DNA from: Acidobacteriaceae bacterium
Lineage (GTDB): Bacteria; Acidobacteriota; Terriglobia; Terriglobales; Acidobacteriaceae
Assembly (NCBI GenBank): GCA_003165075.1
Contig: PLSM01000167.1
Location: 95,179 to 159,178, forward strand
Length of the DNA stretch: 64,000 nt
Direction of reading: 5' to 3'
Shown here one piece after another: positions 38,391 to 46,304 of the stretch; position 1 is the first letter of the stretch, and the number at the start of each line of letters is the position of its first letter. A program made the position numbers and the translations under genes. A model generated the notes under the pieces. That model had not been told where the DNA came from, did no database searches, and worked only from the letters and a program-made list of their open reading frames with translations.

Positions 38391-38552
38391 TTACAGGTCA
38401 ATTTCCTTGCTTCTTTCGAGGACTGGACCGGCCTCGGCTGGCGGTTGCCGGCGGCGCCTGGCGCGATGGAGCCAGATATGGCGTGCCACTCCCGCTGCCG
38501 CGAGAAGCAGCCCCCCAAGCGAGACGAGAAGGGCAATGAGTAGCCAGCGCAT
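38391..38552 (-). CDS. Small ORF upstream of bioY (53 residues)
   Basis: Not in the track. The ATG at 38552 opens MRWLLIALLVSLGGLLLAAAGVA, a strong hydrophobic segment, then RHIWLHRARRRRQPP and a short acidic/polar tail, ending TAA at 38393. It reads like a single-pass small membrane protein, cytoplasmic side basic. It lies 22 bp before bioY and 73 bp after cutA on the same strand. No ribosome site is obvious, and no family recognised; it could be a chance ORF. Confidence 0.5.
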   Translation of the reverse strand: MRWLLIALLVSLGGLLLAAAGVARHIWLHRARRRRQPPAEAGPVLERSKEIDL

Positions 38553-38625
38553 CACAGCAAACTAGGTAAGAATATCAGACGGGCTCGGACCTGGCCCTGG
38601 ATGCAGAAAGAAGTCCGGCTCCCGT

Positions 38626-38961
38626 CTAGGGTGTGCGAAGGCTCGAATGCAGCCATTGCAGGTAGGCGGCGTTTGCCGACTCCACGGATAGCACCAGGAA
38701 CTCCGGGGTTTGGTAGTGGTGGAGGTCGAGGAGCCGGATTTCAAGAGCCGCAATCTGCTCGGAGCCGGTTTTCAGCAGCAGCAGGGCCTCTGGAGTGGAC
38801 TCCATCTTGTCTTGCCAGTGGTAGATGCTCTGGACCGAGGGGAACACGGTGGCGCAGGCGACCAGTCTCTCTTCAACGAGGATGTTTCCGATGCGGCTGG
38901 CTTCCTCGATATTGTTGATGGTGGTAAGGACAATGCGGGCCGCGGGGTATTTCTCGGGCAT
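38626..38961 (-). CDS. cutA: Divalent-cation tolerance protein CutA
   Basis: 111 residues with the trimeric CutA ferredoxin-like fold: ARIVLTTINNIEEASRIGNILVEERLVACATVFPSVQSIYHW and later EALLLLKTGSEQIAALEIRLLDLHHYQTPEFLVL. The role is linked to copper tolerance in E. coli but remains poorly defined. The ATG at 38961 directly follows AAAGGAGGAG; the track's start 20 codons earlier is not supported. First gene of the run that leads to bioY and mqnD. Confidence 0.94.
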   Translation of the reverse strand: MPEKYPAARIVLTTINNIEEASRIGNILVEERLVACATVFPSVQSIYHWQDKMESTPEALLLLKTGSEQIAALEIRLLDLHHYQTPEFLVLSVESANAAYLQWLHSSLRTP

Positions 38962-39101
38962 ACGGCTCCTCCTTTGCCAGTGTACGAGGGCCTGTGAAAG
39001 GCGCAGCATGATTTTTTGCATTCCGAACCATGCTTGCCGAGTTGGGCCCGGTGAGTCAGTATGTACCTTGCGGCCGGGTACGCCGGTGCGGGAGGTGAAC
39101 G

Positions 39102-40508
39102 ATGAGCGCAGTGATCAAATTTGGCACTTCGGGATGGAGAGCCATTCTGGCCGACGAGTTTACTTTGGCCAATATCCGGCTGGCGGTGGCGGGTGTTGCT
39201 GCCTATGTGAAGACGCAACCGGAGCCGCATCGCGTGCTGGTAGGCCGCGATCCACGCTTTCTGGGGGAGAGTTTTGTTGCTGAAGCAGCGCGTGTACTGG
39301 CCGGCGCCGGAGTCACTCCCATCGTGATTCCCGAAGCAGCACCTACGCCAGCCATTGCCTATGCTGTTCATACGTTGAAAACTTCAGGGGCTATCAATTT
39401 CACCGCGTCGCACAATCCGCCAGAGTACAACGGGATCAAGTTTTCTACCCACGACGGCGCACCTGCGCTGCCGGAGGTGACCAAACAGATTGAAGCTGCA
39501 ATTGGAGGACTTGGAGACGGCGGCAGCATTCCCCAGGCAAACGCACCGGCGGGCGGGTTTGAGACCACGGACGTGAAGCCGGCGTTTCTGAAGCGCCTGG
39601 CCGAGTTGGTGGACCTGAAGGCGATCGCCAAGTCGGGAATCAAAGTGGTCTACGATCCGTTCTGGGGCGCGGGCCGCGGGTATAGTACCGATCTGCTGCG
39701 GGAAGCCGGGGTCAGTGTCGAATCGGTGCATGACTACCGCGACGTCCTGTTCGGCGGCCATGCGCCGGAGCCGGACGACCATCTGCTGGGCGACGCCAAG
39801 GCGAAGATGAAGGAGATTGGCGCGCAGATCGGCATTGCCACAGACGGCGACGCCGACCGTTTCGGCATAGTGGACGAGGACGGGACGTTTATCCAACCGA
39901 ATTACATTATTGCCCTGCTCTTCGACTACCTGGTGGAGACGCGTGGCTGGAAGAATGGGGTGGCCAAGAGTGTGGCGACGACCAACCTGGTCAATGCATT
40001 GGCGGAACATCACAAAGTACCTCTTTACGAGACGCCGGTGGGCTTCAAGTACATTGGCGAGCTGATTATCGCCGACAAGATTGCCATCGGCGGCGAGGAG
40101 TCGGCAGGGCTGACGATTCGAGGCCACGTTCCTGAGAAGGATGGGGTGATTGCCGGGCTGCTGGTAGCGGAGATGGTGGCTACGCGCGGCAAGAGCCTGG
40201 GTGTGCAATTACGGGAGTTGTTTGCCAAGGTTGGTTCCTTCTATCCTGTTCGCGAGAACTTCCGCTTGACCCAGGAGCGCAAGACCGCATTCACTGAGAA
40301 ATTGAAGACCGATCCCACCGAACTGAGCGGCCGCAAGGTGACGGGTGTGGTGCGCACCGACGGGCTCAAGCTGATTCTGGAAGATGGCTCGTGGGTTTGC
40401 TACCGCCTCTCGGGGACCGAGCCGGTGGTGCGGGCGTATACGGAAGCACGCAACGAGCAGGACATGGAAGCACTGAGCGCGGCGGCTAAAAAGTTTGTTC
40501 TGTCGTAA
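39102..40508 (+). CDS. Phosphoglucomutase/phosphomannomutase family protein
   Basis: A 468-residue alpha-D-phosphohexomutase moving phosphate between C1 and C6 of hexoses. The four-domain layout is complete: N-terminal FGTSGWRAI, catalytic phosphoserine loop FTASHNPPEYNGIKF, metal loop ATDGDADRFGIVDED, sugar-binding GGEESAGL, and the phosphate loop RLSGTEPVVRAY. GGAGGTG precedes the ATG. It is probably co-transcribed with the FtsB-like gene 16 bp later. Whether glucose or mannose 1-phosphate is preferred cannot be told from sequence. Confidence 0.93.
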   Translation: MSAVIKFGTSGWRAILADEFTLANIRLAVAGVAAYVKTQPEPHRVLVGRDPRFLGESFVAEAARVLAGAGVTPIVIPEAAPTPAIAYAVHTLKTSGAINFTASHNPPEYNGIKFSTHDGAPALPEVTKQIEAAIGGLGDGGSIPQANAPAGGFETTDVKPAFLKRLAELVDLKAIAKSGIKVVYDPFWGAGRGYSTDLLREAGVSVESVHDYRDVLFGGHAPEPDDHLLGDAKAKMKEIGAQIGIATDGDADRFGIVDEDGTFIQPNYIIALLFDYLVETRGWKNGVAKSVATTNLVNALAEHHKVPLYETPVGFKYIGELIIADKIAIGGEESAGLTIRGHVPEKDGVIAGLLVAEMVATRGKSLGVQLRELFAKVGSFYPVRENFRLTQERKTAFTEKLKTDPTELSGRKVTGVVRTDGLKLILEDGSWVCYRLSGTEPVVRAYTEARNEQDMEALSAAAKKFVLS

Positions 40509-40524
40509 CGCCGATCGAGGTTAA

Positions 40525-40929
40525 ATGCAGGACGAGAAGGATCAAACCGGGATGGGTGTTGCACAGGCGCAGCCAGTCGCACTGCGCAAGCGGATGCTGG
40601 AGTGGGCGCAACGCGCGTGGCGACCCGCGGGCACTCTGGTGGCTGTGTCCCTGGCGCTGCTTTTCGGATGGAGCGTGGTCAACGGCAAGCACGGGCTTTC
40701 GGCCTGGCACCAACAACACACCCAGGACCAGCAGCTACGCCAGGAAATCGAGGAACTGCAGCAAGAAAACGCCCACTTGCGCGATCACATCGAGCGGCTC
40801 AAGTCAGACCCCGACGCCATTGAGCATGAGGCGCGCGAGAAGCTGCACTATGCCCGGCCCGGTGAGGTAATCTACACGCTGCCCGAACCCCCGCCGCAGG
40901 CTGCGCAACCGGCCAACGGCGGCAAATAA
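40525..40929 (+). CDS. ftsB: FtsB/DivIC-like septum formation initiator
   Basis: 134 residues: a cytoplasmic lead of about 35 residues, one membrane segment (GTLVAVSLALLFGWSVVNG), then a coiled coil (QQLRQEIEELQQENAHLRDHIERLKSD) and the family end DAIEHEAREKLHYARPGEVIYTLP. FtsB bridges FtsL and FtsQ in the divisome. It has a proline/alanine tail. It lies 16 bp after the hexomutase gene, an unusual partner, since enolase is more usual upstream of ftsB. Confidence 0.88.
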   Translation: MQDEKDQTGMGVAQAQPVALRKRMLEWAQRAWRPAGTLVAVSLALLFGWSVVNGKHGLSAWHQQHTQDQQLRQEIEELQQENAHLRDHIERLKSDPDAIEHEAREKLHYARPGEVIYTLPEPPPQAAQPANGGK

Positions 40930-40990
40930 GCCGGCAATCTCTCCCTGTTCAAGACCAAGGCGCACCCTGCGTGCAGACGAGCGTTCTGGT

Positions 40991-41890
40991 TCAGACCGCG
41001 TTGCCGGTATCGCTAAACCACGCCACTCCGCCGCCGGCGAGCGGGGCTTTATCGTCGAGTTCCGCGATGCGCAACTGGATGTGCAACCCCTTCAACTCGT
41101 GTTCGGCCTGAGGCAGGAACAGGTGCGCGGAGCGCGAGATGCCGCCACCCAGCACCACCACATCGGGGGCGAAGGTGGTAAACAGGTCGCGGAGGGCCAC
41201 GCCGAGAACGCGCCCGAAGTCCGCAAAGACCTCTTTGGCCGCGTCGTCGCCGGCTGCACCCGCCGCGATCGTCGCCACATCACGCTCGTGGCCGGTGCGT
41301 TCCAGGTAGTCCTTCTGAATGGCCCTAGTGGAAATCAAATCCTCGACGATTCCGCCCTGGTAGGGCACGTTCCATATCTCTCCGCCGGGCGGAACGCCGG
41401 GACCTGCTGTGACCACATGGCCGTACACGGCAAAGCCTGAACCGACGCCGGTTCCCAGAGTGATGGCGACAACGCGCGGAATGCCACGGGCCGCTCCGGC
41501 CCCGACCTCGCCCAACAGGTAAGCGGCGGCATCGTTGAGGAATCGTACCTGATCCGGTTGCCAACCGAAGCGCCCGGCCAGCGCCGCGCGCAGGTCCACG
41601 CCATACAAATAGGGCATCTTGTGCTTCATCCAACTGACCCCGGCGGAGTAGTCGAAGGGACCGGGCATGGCCAATTCGGCACCGAGCACACCGGCCACGC
41701 CAGAGGCGGCCTGGGTTCCGGCAGAGTGGAGAACATCGACGAAGGCATCGCTGGACTCGCGCTCCGGGTGGCGCGCAGTGATCACTGGGCCAAGCCGGTA
41801 ATCGCCGGAGTAGCAAACAGCCGCGGATACATGGCTGCCGCCGACGTCATAGACAAGAACACACTTTTGCGGGTCGGATGTCACACACAC
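40991..41890 (-). CDS. ROK-family sugar kinase
   Basis: 299 residues with the sugar-kinase N-terminal phosphate loop VYDVGGSHVSAAV, the catalytic Asp in FLNDAAAYLLGE, TLGTGVGSGFAV, and the C-terminal DVVVLGGGISRS. The usual ROK zinc motif (CxCGxxGCxE) and its upstream His are missing; the place reads PPGGEIWNVPYQGGIVEDLIS. Probably a glucokinase- or N-acetylhexosamine-kinase-like enzyme in a zinc-free subgroup. The GTG at 41890 and another six bases later are both possible starts. It is next to a sugar-type porin on the same strand, which suggests sugar use. Confidence 0.87.
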   Translation of the reverse strand: MCVTSDPQKCVLVYDVGGSHVSAAVCYSGDYRLGPVITARHPERESSDAFVDVLHSAGTQAASGVAGVLGAELAMPGPFDYSAGVSWMKHKMPYLYGVDLRAALAGRFGWQPDQVRFLNDAAAYLLGEVGAGAARGIPRVVAITLGTGVGSGFAVYGHVVTAGPGVPPGGEIWNVPYQGGIVEDLISTRAIQKDYLERTGHERDVATIAAGAAGDDAAKEVFADFGRVLGVALRDLFTTFAPDVVVLGGGISRSAHLFLPQAEHELKGLHIQLRIAELDDKAPLAGGGVAWFSDTGNAV

Positions 41891-41990
41891 CTCACTTGGA
41901 TTGACCCGTCCATTCTAATCAAAGCGCCTGCGTGTTGTTCTGAGGGGCCGGGGTCGATCGCTGAAAGCCAACCAGTGTTTGGAAAGTGGC

Positions 41991-43541
41991 TCAGAAATCC
42001 ACATGTGCGCGAACGGAGCCAACCCATGCCGGGCCGCGGTCGCGGTTGTAGCCGGGGTTATCGATATGTTGCACGTCGAGCGCATAGAACAAGCCGCGCC
42101 ATGCGTGCCAGTTGTAGTAGCTCTCCACAATGTTTTCGCGGCCGTAGTTCAGGTTGCCGTCCCCCAACAGGAAGCCTAGGCCGCCGAGGCGCAGGTAATT
42201 CTGATGGTCGCGTTTGATGGCGTTGGATACAAAGGCCAGACCTATCTTATCCACCGGGCGATGCCAACGAGTTCCGGCGTAGTCGGCACCGGACAGGACT
42301 GTTTGTTCCACCTCGGTGTAAGCGAACGATTCGTGCTGGCCCTCGTTCCAACCGAAGCGGGCAAAGACACGGAGGTTAGGAGACAATTCCTGTTCAGTGT
42401 TGTAGCCAACACCGTACTTGAGGGAGCTGAAGTGCTCGTGAAGGGTGATGGTGGGCACAGTGACGCCATATTTGGAAGTGTCGGATCCGTTTAGAAAGTC
42501 TTCGACCGCCTCGCGATAGGTGCCCATGTGGGCGCGGTTGGCATAAAACAGCACTCGGGTTACACCCTTGCGATCGCGGATAAAACTGTGGCGGAGTTCA
42601 AACTCAGCGTTTTGGCCATGAGCGCGGCTGAAGGCCCAGTCCAAGTCGATGCCGTTGGCCACGATGGGCATGGCGAAGAGGCCGTAGCGGATGCTCCAGA
42701 GGCGGTCGTCGTACTCAGCCATGCCACCCACGGTGTAGCCGCGGGTGTCTGCTGCATAGTCCCATGCGCCGTTGTTGTCCACTGTCCAATTCATGAATTG
42801 CAGGTGCGTGTCGGAACCAATGGAGTTGACGTCGAAGAAGTCCGGAAGAGTCATTTTGCCGACTCGGAACTCGATACGCCGCAGCGGTACGCTGGGCGCC
42901 AGTGCAAAGGGACCCGGCTCCTGGCTGGTGGTCTTTTGCGTGAGCCCAATGACCTGGTGTATCTGGTAGCGCGCGAGATAGGGGGTCGAGCCCAGATTGG
43001 GATTGCGCACCACATCCAGGTCTGTGATGCCGCCCAGTCCCAGTGCTTCGCTCAGGCCGCGCCCACCGGCGCTTTCCACGTCGAGGATCAGGTCGTTACT
43101 GTAACGGATGGAGTGAATGAGCCGGGCAGCAGTAAAGACCGTGCCCAACAGGGAAGTCTTGTACTCCGCCGAATTGCGAAAGCTGTTTGTGCCACCGTAG
43201 AGGGCATGAAAGGGCAGGCGCCCCTGGAAGATGATATTGGCCTGTCCGGAGAGCCAGTAGCGGCTGTTTTCAGGGTGGGGAGCCATGGCGACGATGGGGG
43301 CGTCCTGGGGTTCGCGGCCCACAGGGCTGGTGTCGCCGGGCTTGATTCCGATACCGTCCTGTTGCAGCGGAAGCAAGGGGATTCCTGGGGCAGGCAGGAC
43401 AAACTGCGGCGTGGATGAGAGTTGAGGTTCGGGAGCGGAGGGAAGCGGAGGGGACACCTGCGCGGCTGCGGCCGCCGAGACGCAGGCCAGGATGGCGAGG
43501 GCAGGTACGAAGCGCAGCGGATTGGGGAGGCGGTCGGGCAT
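41991..43541 (-). CDS. OprB-like carbohydrate porin
   Basis: About 516 residues with a signal peptide (RFVPALAILACVSAAAAAQ), a proline-rich linker, then an outer-membrane barrel of amphipathic strands ending in Phe (VGSVRAHVDF). Blocks such as RRIEFRVGKMTLPDFFDVNSIGSD and FMNWTVDNNGAWDYAADTRGYTVGGMAEY resemble the OprB carbohydrate-selective porins. The ATG at 43541 starts the signal peptide; the track's start is 22 codons upstream, inside the operator region. The promoter has TTGACA on the minus strand and is overlapped by an inverted-repeat operator shared with a divergent RcnR-type gene. Confidence 0.8.
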   Translation of the reverse strand: MPDRLPNPLRFVPALAILACVSAAAAAQVSPPLPSAPEPQLSSTPQFVLPAPGIPLLPLQQDGIGIKPGDTSPVGREPQDAPIVAMAPHPENSRYWLSGQANIIFQGRLPFHALYGGTNSFRNSAEYKTSLLGTVFTAARLIHSIRYSNDLILDVESAGGRGLSEALGLGGITDLDVVRNPNLGSTPYLARYQIHQVIGLTQKTTSQEPGPFALAPSVPLRRIEFRVGKMTLPDFFDVNSIGSDTHLQFMNWTVDNNGAWDYAADTRGYTVGGMAEYDDRLWSIRYGLFAMPIVANGIDLDWAFSRAHGQNAEFELRHSFIRDRKGVTRVLFYANRAHMGTYREAVEDFLNGSDTSKYGVTVPTITLHEHFSSLKYGVGYNTEQELSPNLRVFARFGWNEGQHESFAYTEVEQTVLSGADYAGTRWHRPVDKIGLAFVSNAIKRDHQNYLRLGGLGFLLGDGNLNYGRENIVESYYNWHAWRGLFYALDVQHIDNPGYNRDRGPAWVGSVRAHVDF

Positions 43542-43562
43542 AGAATACAGGGAGTGGCATTT

Positions 43563-43608
43563 ATACCCCCACTGGGTATATACTATACCGAGGATGGGTA
43601 TTGTCAAG
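43563..43608. promoter_or_regulatory. RcnR/CsoR-type operator and porin promoter
   Basis: TATACCC-CCACT-GGGTATA (43563-43581) is a perfect inverted repeat with C and G tracts inside AT-rich arms, the pattern bound by the DUF156 (CsoR/RcnR/FrmR) family. A second, weaker one follows (ATACC...GGTAT, 43586-43602). On the minus strand TTGACA (43608-43603) is followed by TATAGT/AGTATA-like -10 sequences inside the repeats, so a bound repressor would block the porin promoter. The plus-strand TATACT (43580) may be the -10 for the repressor gene. Confidence 0.7.
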
Positions 43609-43623
43609 CAGAGGAGGCCCGTG

Positions 43624-43896
43624 ATGTCGCATCAGGATCGGGAAAAGGTCAAATTGCTGCAACGATTGAGGAAGTTGCGCGGCCAGTTGGACGCGGTGGA
43701 GCGCTCGCTGGCGGCCGATGAGGAATGCGGCGGGCAATTGATGCTGCTGGCCGCGGTGCGCGGGGGCGTCAACAGCCTGATGGGCGAGGTGCTCGAAACT
43801 CATATCCGATTCCACCTCGTGGACGGCGTGAAAGAACAGATTGCCCCAGAGCTGGCCGAGGACTTGATCGACCTGGTGCGCGCCTATCTGAAGTGA
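43624..43896 (+). CDS. rcnR: RcnR-type metal-sensing repressor (CsoR/RcnR family)
   Basis: A 90-residue all-helical DUF156 repressor, tetrameric in relatives and released from DNA on metal binding. Numbered from the ATG at 43624, the sequence has His3, Cys35, His60 and His64, the residue set known for the nickel/cobalt sensor RcnR; copper-sensing CsoR has a second Cys, and FrmR lacks His64. Core: RLRKLRGQLDAVERSL and AAVRGGVNSLMGEVLETHIRFH. GAGGAGG precedes the start, and the track's 44-residue extension would run through the operator. It is divergent from the porin gene; no RcnA-like exporter is in the window. Formaldehyde sensing (FrmR-like) remains possible. Confidence 0.87.
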   Translation: MSHQDREKVKLLQRLRKLRGQLDAVERSLAADEECGGQLMLLAAVRGGVNSLMGEVLETHIRFHLVDGVKEQIAPELAEDLIDLVRAYLK

Positions 43897-44067
43897 AGAC
43901 CTGCGGAATAAGCAAAGATTGTACCCGAAACCGCGCACCTGCCAGGAGAAACACTCTGGATCTATCGTAGAGGGTGGCCGGGGCGAGGATTGTTAAGGTT
44001 CGGTTGATTTGGGGCGAGTTGCGAGCCGGCAGGTCCGCGAGTCATTGAAAAGGGAGGATCCAGGACG

Positions 44068-44616
44068 GTGAAAGAGATTCCACTGGCGAAGGTTTTCCAC
44101 CTGATCGAGCCCGGACCGGTGGTGCTGCTGACGACCGCGCGCAAGGGGCACGCCAACATGATGACGATGAGTTGGCACATGATGATGGAGTTCGTGCCGC
44201 CGCTGATTGCGTGCGTAGTGAGCCCCGCGAACTACAGCTATAAGGCGCTGCGCACGACCAAGGAATGCGTGATTGCCATTCCGGGGATCGACCTGGCCTC
44301 GAAGGTCGTGGATATCGGCAACTGCTCAGGCCCGGATGTGAACAAGTTCGAAGTCTTCGGCTTGACGGCTGTGCGCGCGAAGAAGGTCGCTGCTCCCTTG
44401 GTCGCCGAGTGCATCGCCAATCTTGAATGCAAGGTGGTTGACACGCGAATGGCGAACAAGTACGCGTTGTTCGTTCTGGAAGTTGTGAAAGCGTGGACCG
44501 ATCCGAAGCGCAAGGAACGCAGGACCTTTCACGCCAATGGGGACGGCACCTTTGTGGTGGACGGCAGGACTCTTGACCTGAAGAAGAAGATGGTGAAGTG
44601 GGCGGAGTTTTTATAA
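44068..44616 (+). CDS. Flavin reductase-like domain protein
   Basis: A 182-residue FMN-binding split-barrel protein of the flavin reductase/DIM6-NTAB group: PGPVVLLTTARKGHANMMTMSWHMMMEFVPPLIACVVSP, then KECVIAIPG and the later NLECKVVDTRM. It would reduce or bind flavin, perhaps for a monooxygenase, but no partner is nearby. The start is the GTG at 44068 behind GGGAGG and AGGA. It lies 170 bp after the RcnR-type gene on the same strand; co-regulation is possible but not shown. Confidence 0.85.
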   Translation: MKEIPLAKVFHLIEPGPVVLLTTARKGHANMMTMSWHMMMEFVPPLIACVVSPANYSYKALRTTKECVIAIPGIDLASKVVDIGNCSGPDVNKFEVFGLTAVRAKKVAAPLVAECIANLECKVVDTRMANKYALFVLEVVKAWTDPKRKERRTFHANGDGTFVVDGRTLDLKKKMVKWAEFL

Positions 44617-44735
44617 CTTAGAGATAGGTTCGAGTTATCCGATTATGGATGCTTCATTCTTTGAAATCACACGAAGGATGGGGTATGTACGGAACGTTTG
44701 GCTGCTCAACGGAAAAAACAATGCTGTGGTCTAGA

Positions 44736-45311
44736 TCACGCGCGGCCGGCGAATTCGCGGGTTTCGGTCGAGACTTTGACCTTCTCGCCTTCCTTAATGA
44801 AGAAGGGGACCTTGATTTCGAGGCCTGTTTCCAGCTTGGCGGGCTTGGTGACGTCGCCACGGGCGGTGTCGCCGCGGACGCCGGGCTCGGTATAAGTCAC
44901 GGCTAACTCGACCTGCAGAGGCAACTGGAGTCCGATGGGGTTGCCGTTGAATTTATCGATCTTGATGATTGCGCCTTCGAGGAGGAAGTCGAGAGCGTCG
45001 CCGAGTTTTTCGCTGGTCAGGGCGATGGTGTCGAAGCTCTCCTGGTCCATGAAGTAGGAGCCTTCGGCATCGGTGTAGAGGTAGGAGGCTTCGACGGTCT
45101 CGAGGTCGGGTTCCTTGAACTTGTCGCTGGCCTTGAAGGTTTTGTCGAAGACGGCGCGAGTAAGCAGGTTGCGCATTTTGAGGCGGACCAGGGTTTGTCC
45201 GCCGCGGGCAGTGGGAGTGGAGACTTCCACGTCGAGACAGTAGTAGGGAGCGTTCTCAAACTCGAAGTACATTTTGCGCTTGATGTCGATGGCATCGATC
45301 AGTGCGGGCAT
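44736..45311 (-). CDS. Elongation factor P paralogue with EfpL/YeiP-type loop
   Basis: 191 residues with the three-domain EF-P fold: KOW-like N-terminus (MPALIDAIDIKRKMYFEFENAPYYCLDVE), central domain (SYLYTDAEGSYFMDQESF) and C-terminal OB fold (KPAKLETGLEIKVPFFIKEGEKVKV). The tip loop, which carries the modified Lys or Arg in EF-P, reads STPTARGGQTL, resembling the SPTARGAATL loop of E. coli YeiP (EfpL) and not the PGKG loop of standard EF-P. It would rescue ribosomes stalled at proline stretches or related sequences. AAGGA precedes the ATG. A GGTCAGT heptamer array lies just upstream. Confidence 0.88.
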   Translation of the reverse strand: MPALIDAIDIKRKMYFEFENAPYYCLDVEVSTPTARGGQTLVRLKMRNLLTRAVFDKTFKASDKFKEPDLETVEASYLYTDAEGSYFMDQESFDTIALTSEKLGDALDFLLEGAIIKIDKFNGNPIGLQLPLQVELAVTYTEPGVRGDTARGDVTKPAKLETGLEIKVPFFIKEGEKVKVSTETREFAGRA

Positions 45312-45346
45312 GAAGTTTCCTTGACGGAGCTTCTCCCATTCTAAAC

Positions 45347-45424
45347 GTCAGTGGTCAGTGGTCAGGGGTCAGGGGACAGTGGTCAGTGGTCAGTGGTCAG
45401 TGGTCAGTGGTCAGTGGTCAGGGA
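45347..45424. repeat. GGTCAGT heptamer tandem repeat
   Basis: About ten copies of GGTCAGT and near variants (GGTCAGG, GGACAGT) in about 78 bp, beginning some 36 bp upstream of the EF-P-like gene start, thus within its promoter or leader. Not a CRISPR (no spacers). Copy-number change by slippage is expected. Confidence 0.9.
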
Positions 45425-45487
45425 ATAGGGTGAACAGTCTTTTCGGTTTGGGATGTGAGCGGTATCACCCTGTCGAGGTACCCGACT

Positions 45488-45600
45488 CCCCCTATTCTGT
45501 AAATAAAATCTCTATTTTCATGGGTTTACGGTAGGTCTTGCGCTGCAAAATCTTCATTTCATTGGATTTATCCGCAGAATCTTCTCAGGAAAGGAGTTAT
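45488..45600. repeat. Dispersed 114-bp intergenic repeat, copy 2
   Basis: Starts CTCCCCCTATTCTGTA, ends TCCGCAGAATCTTCTCAGG-AAAGGAGTTAT, same orientation as 6515..6628. The ends are nearly identical while the middle has drifted. The 129-aa minus ORF of the track that covers it looks spurious. Confidence 0.75.
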
Positions 45601-46304
45601 GGGATAGTTGGCTAGCAAAACCGCACCTAAAGGCCACAGAAACGGGCAAAGTGAAGAGAAAAGAATACGGCCTTGGGCGGGCGAGGCGTTGACTTCTACA
45701 ACGGCGTGGGTTGAGTTGTTCCCCGTGTTTGCCTGCCTGATTTCAATTATGCGCGCGGGGAGAGAAATACTACGCAAGAGGGGGAATGACGCTGTTCGCA
45801 TTGGGATGATGGGATAAGGGCAGATGCGAGGCGGAACGGAGCTTGACAGATCGGTTGGGGTATCGCGAGCGGTGAGCGCATATGAGCTCTTCCATTGCGG
45901 ACCTTGAACGAGCGCTTCGGCGATTATGCGCGAACTGAAAAGCGTTCCCTCCGACATGGGCGTTTCAGGGGAGTAATCGTGACATTTGTGCTGACCAGTT
46001 CAACCATTAGATCCGAGTAAAACAATCCTGTGGCCAAGGAGGATCGCCGGGGCGCCAGACGCCGGCCTTTTCAGGGCGTAAATAACGAATACTTGCAACT
46101 ACTTGCACGACGTCGGGGGCAGCCGAAATAGGCGTAAGACGGGCCAATCACGGGTGAGGATAACTAGCCTCGAAGCCAAGCTGGGAAATCTGTGAAGTAT
46201 GAATGAAAAGCTTAAGATTAGAACAAACACACCTTGTCTCTATCGGAATGAAGGGAAGTTACGTGAAAGGCGAATCACTGCGCGGGTGGGAACAGATCGA
46301 ATCC
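45601..46304. other. Intergenic leader region before the TonB-dependent receptor
   Basis: About 700 bp without a supported gene. It includes a GC-rich hairpin (GCCGG...CCGGC followed by CTTTTC) near 46050-46073, which could act as a terminator or attenuator, and a direct repeat ACTTGCA/ACTTGCA near 46094. No known riboswitch recognised. Confidence 0.4.

Noticed and set aside
45347-45424. Possible CRISPR array
   Set aside because: Units are contiguous heptamers without spacers; it is a simple tandem repeat.
45568-45957. 129-aa minus-strand ORF
   Set aside because: Overlaps the dispersed repeat end, no ribosome site, no domain-like pattern; composition unlike coding sequence.
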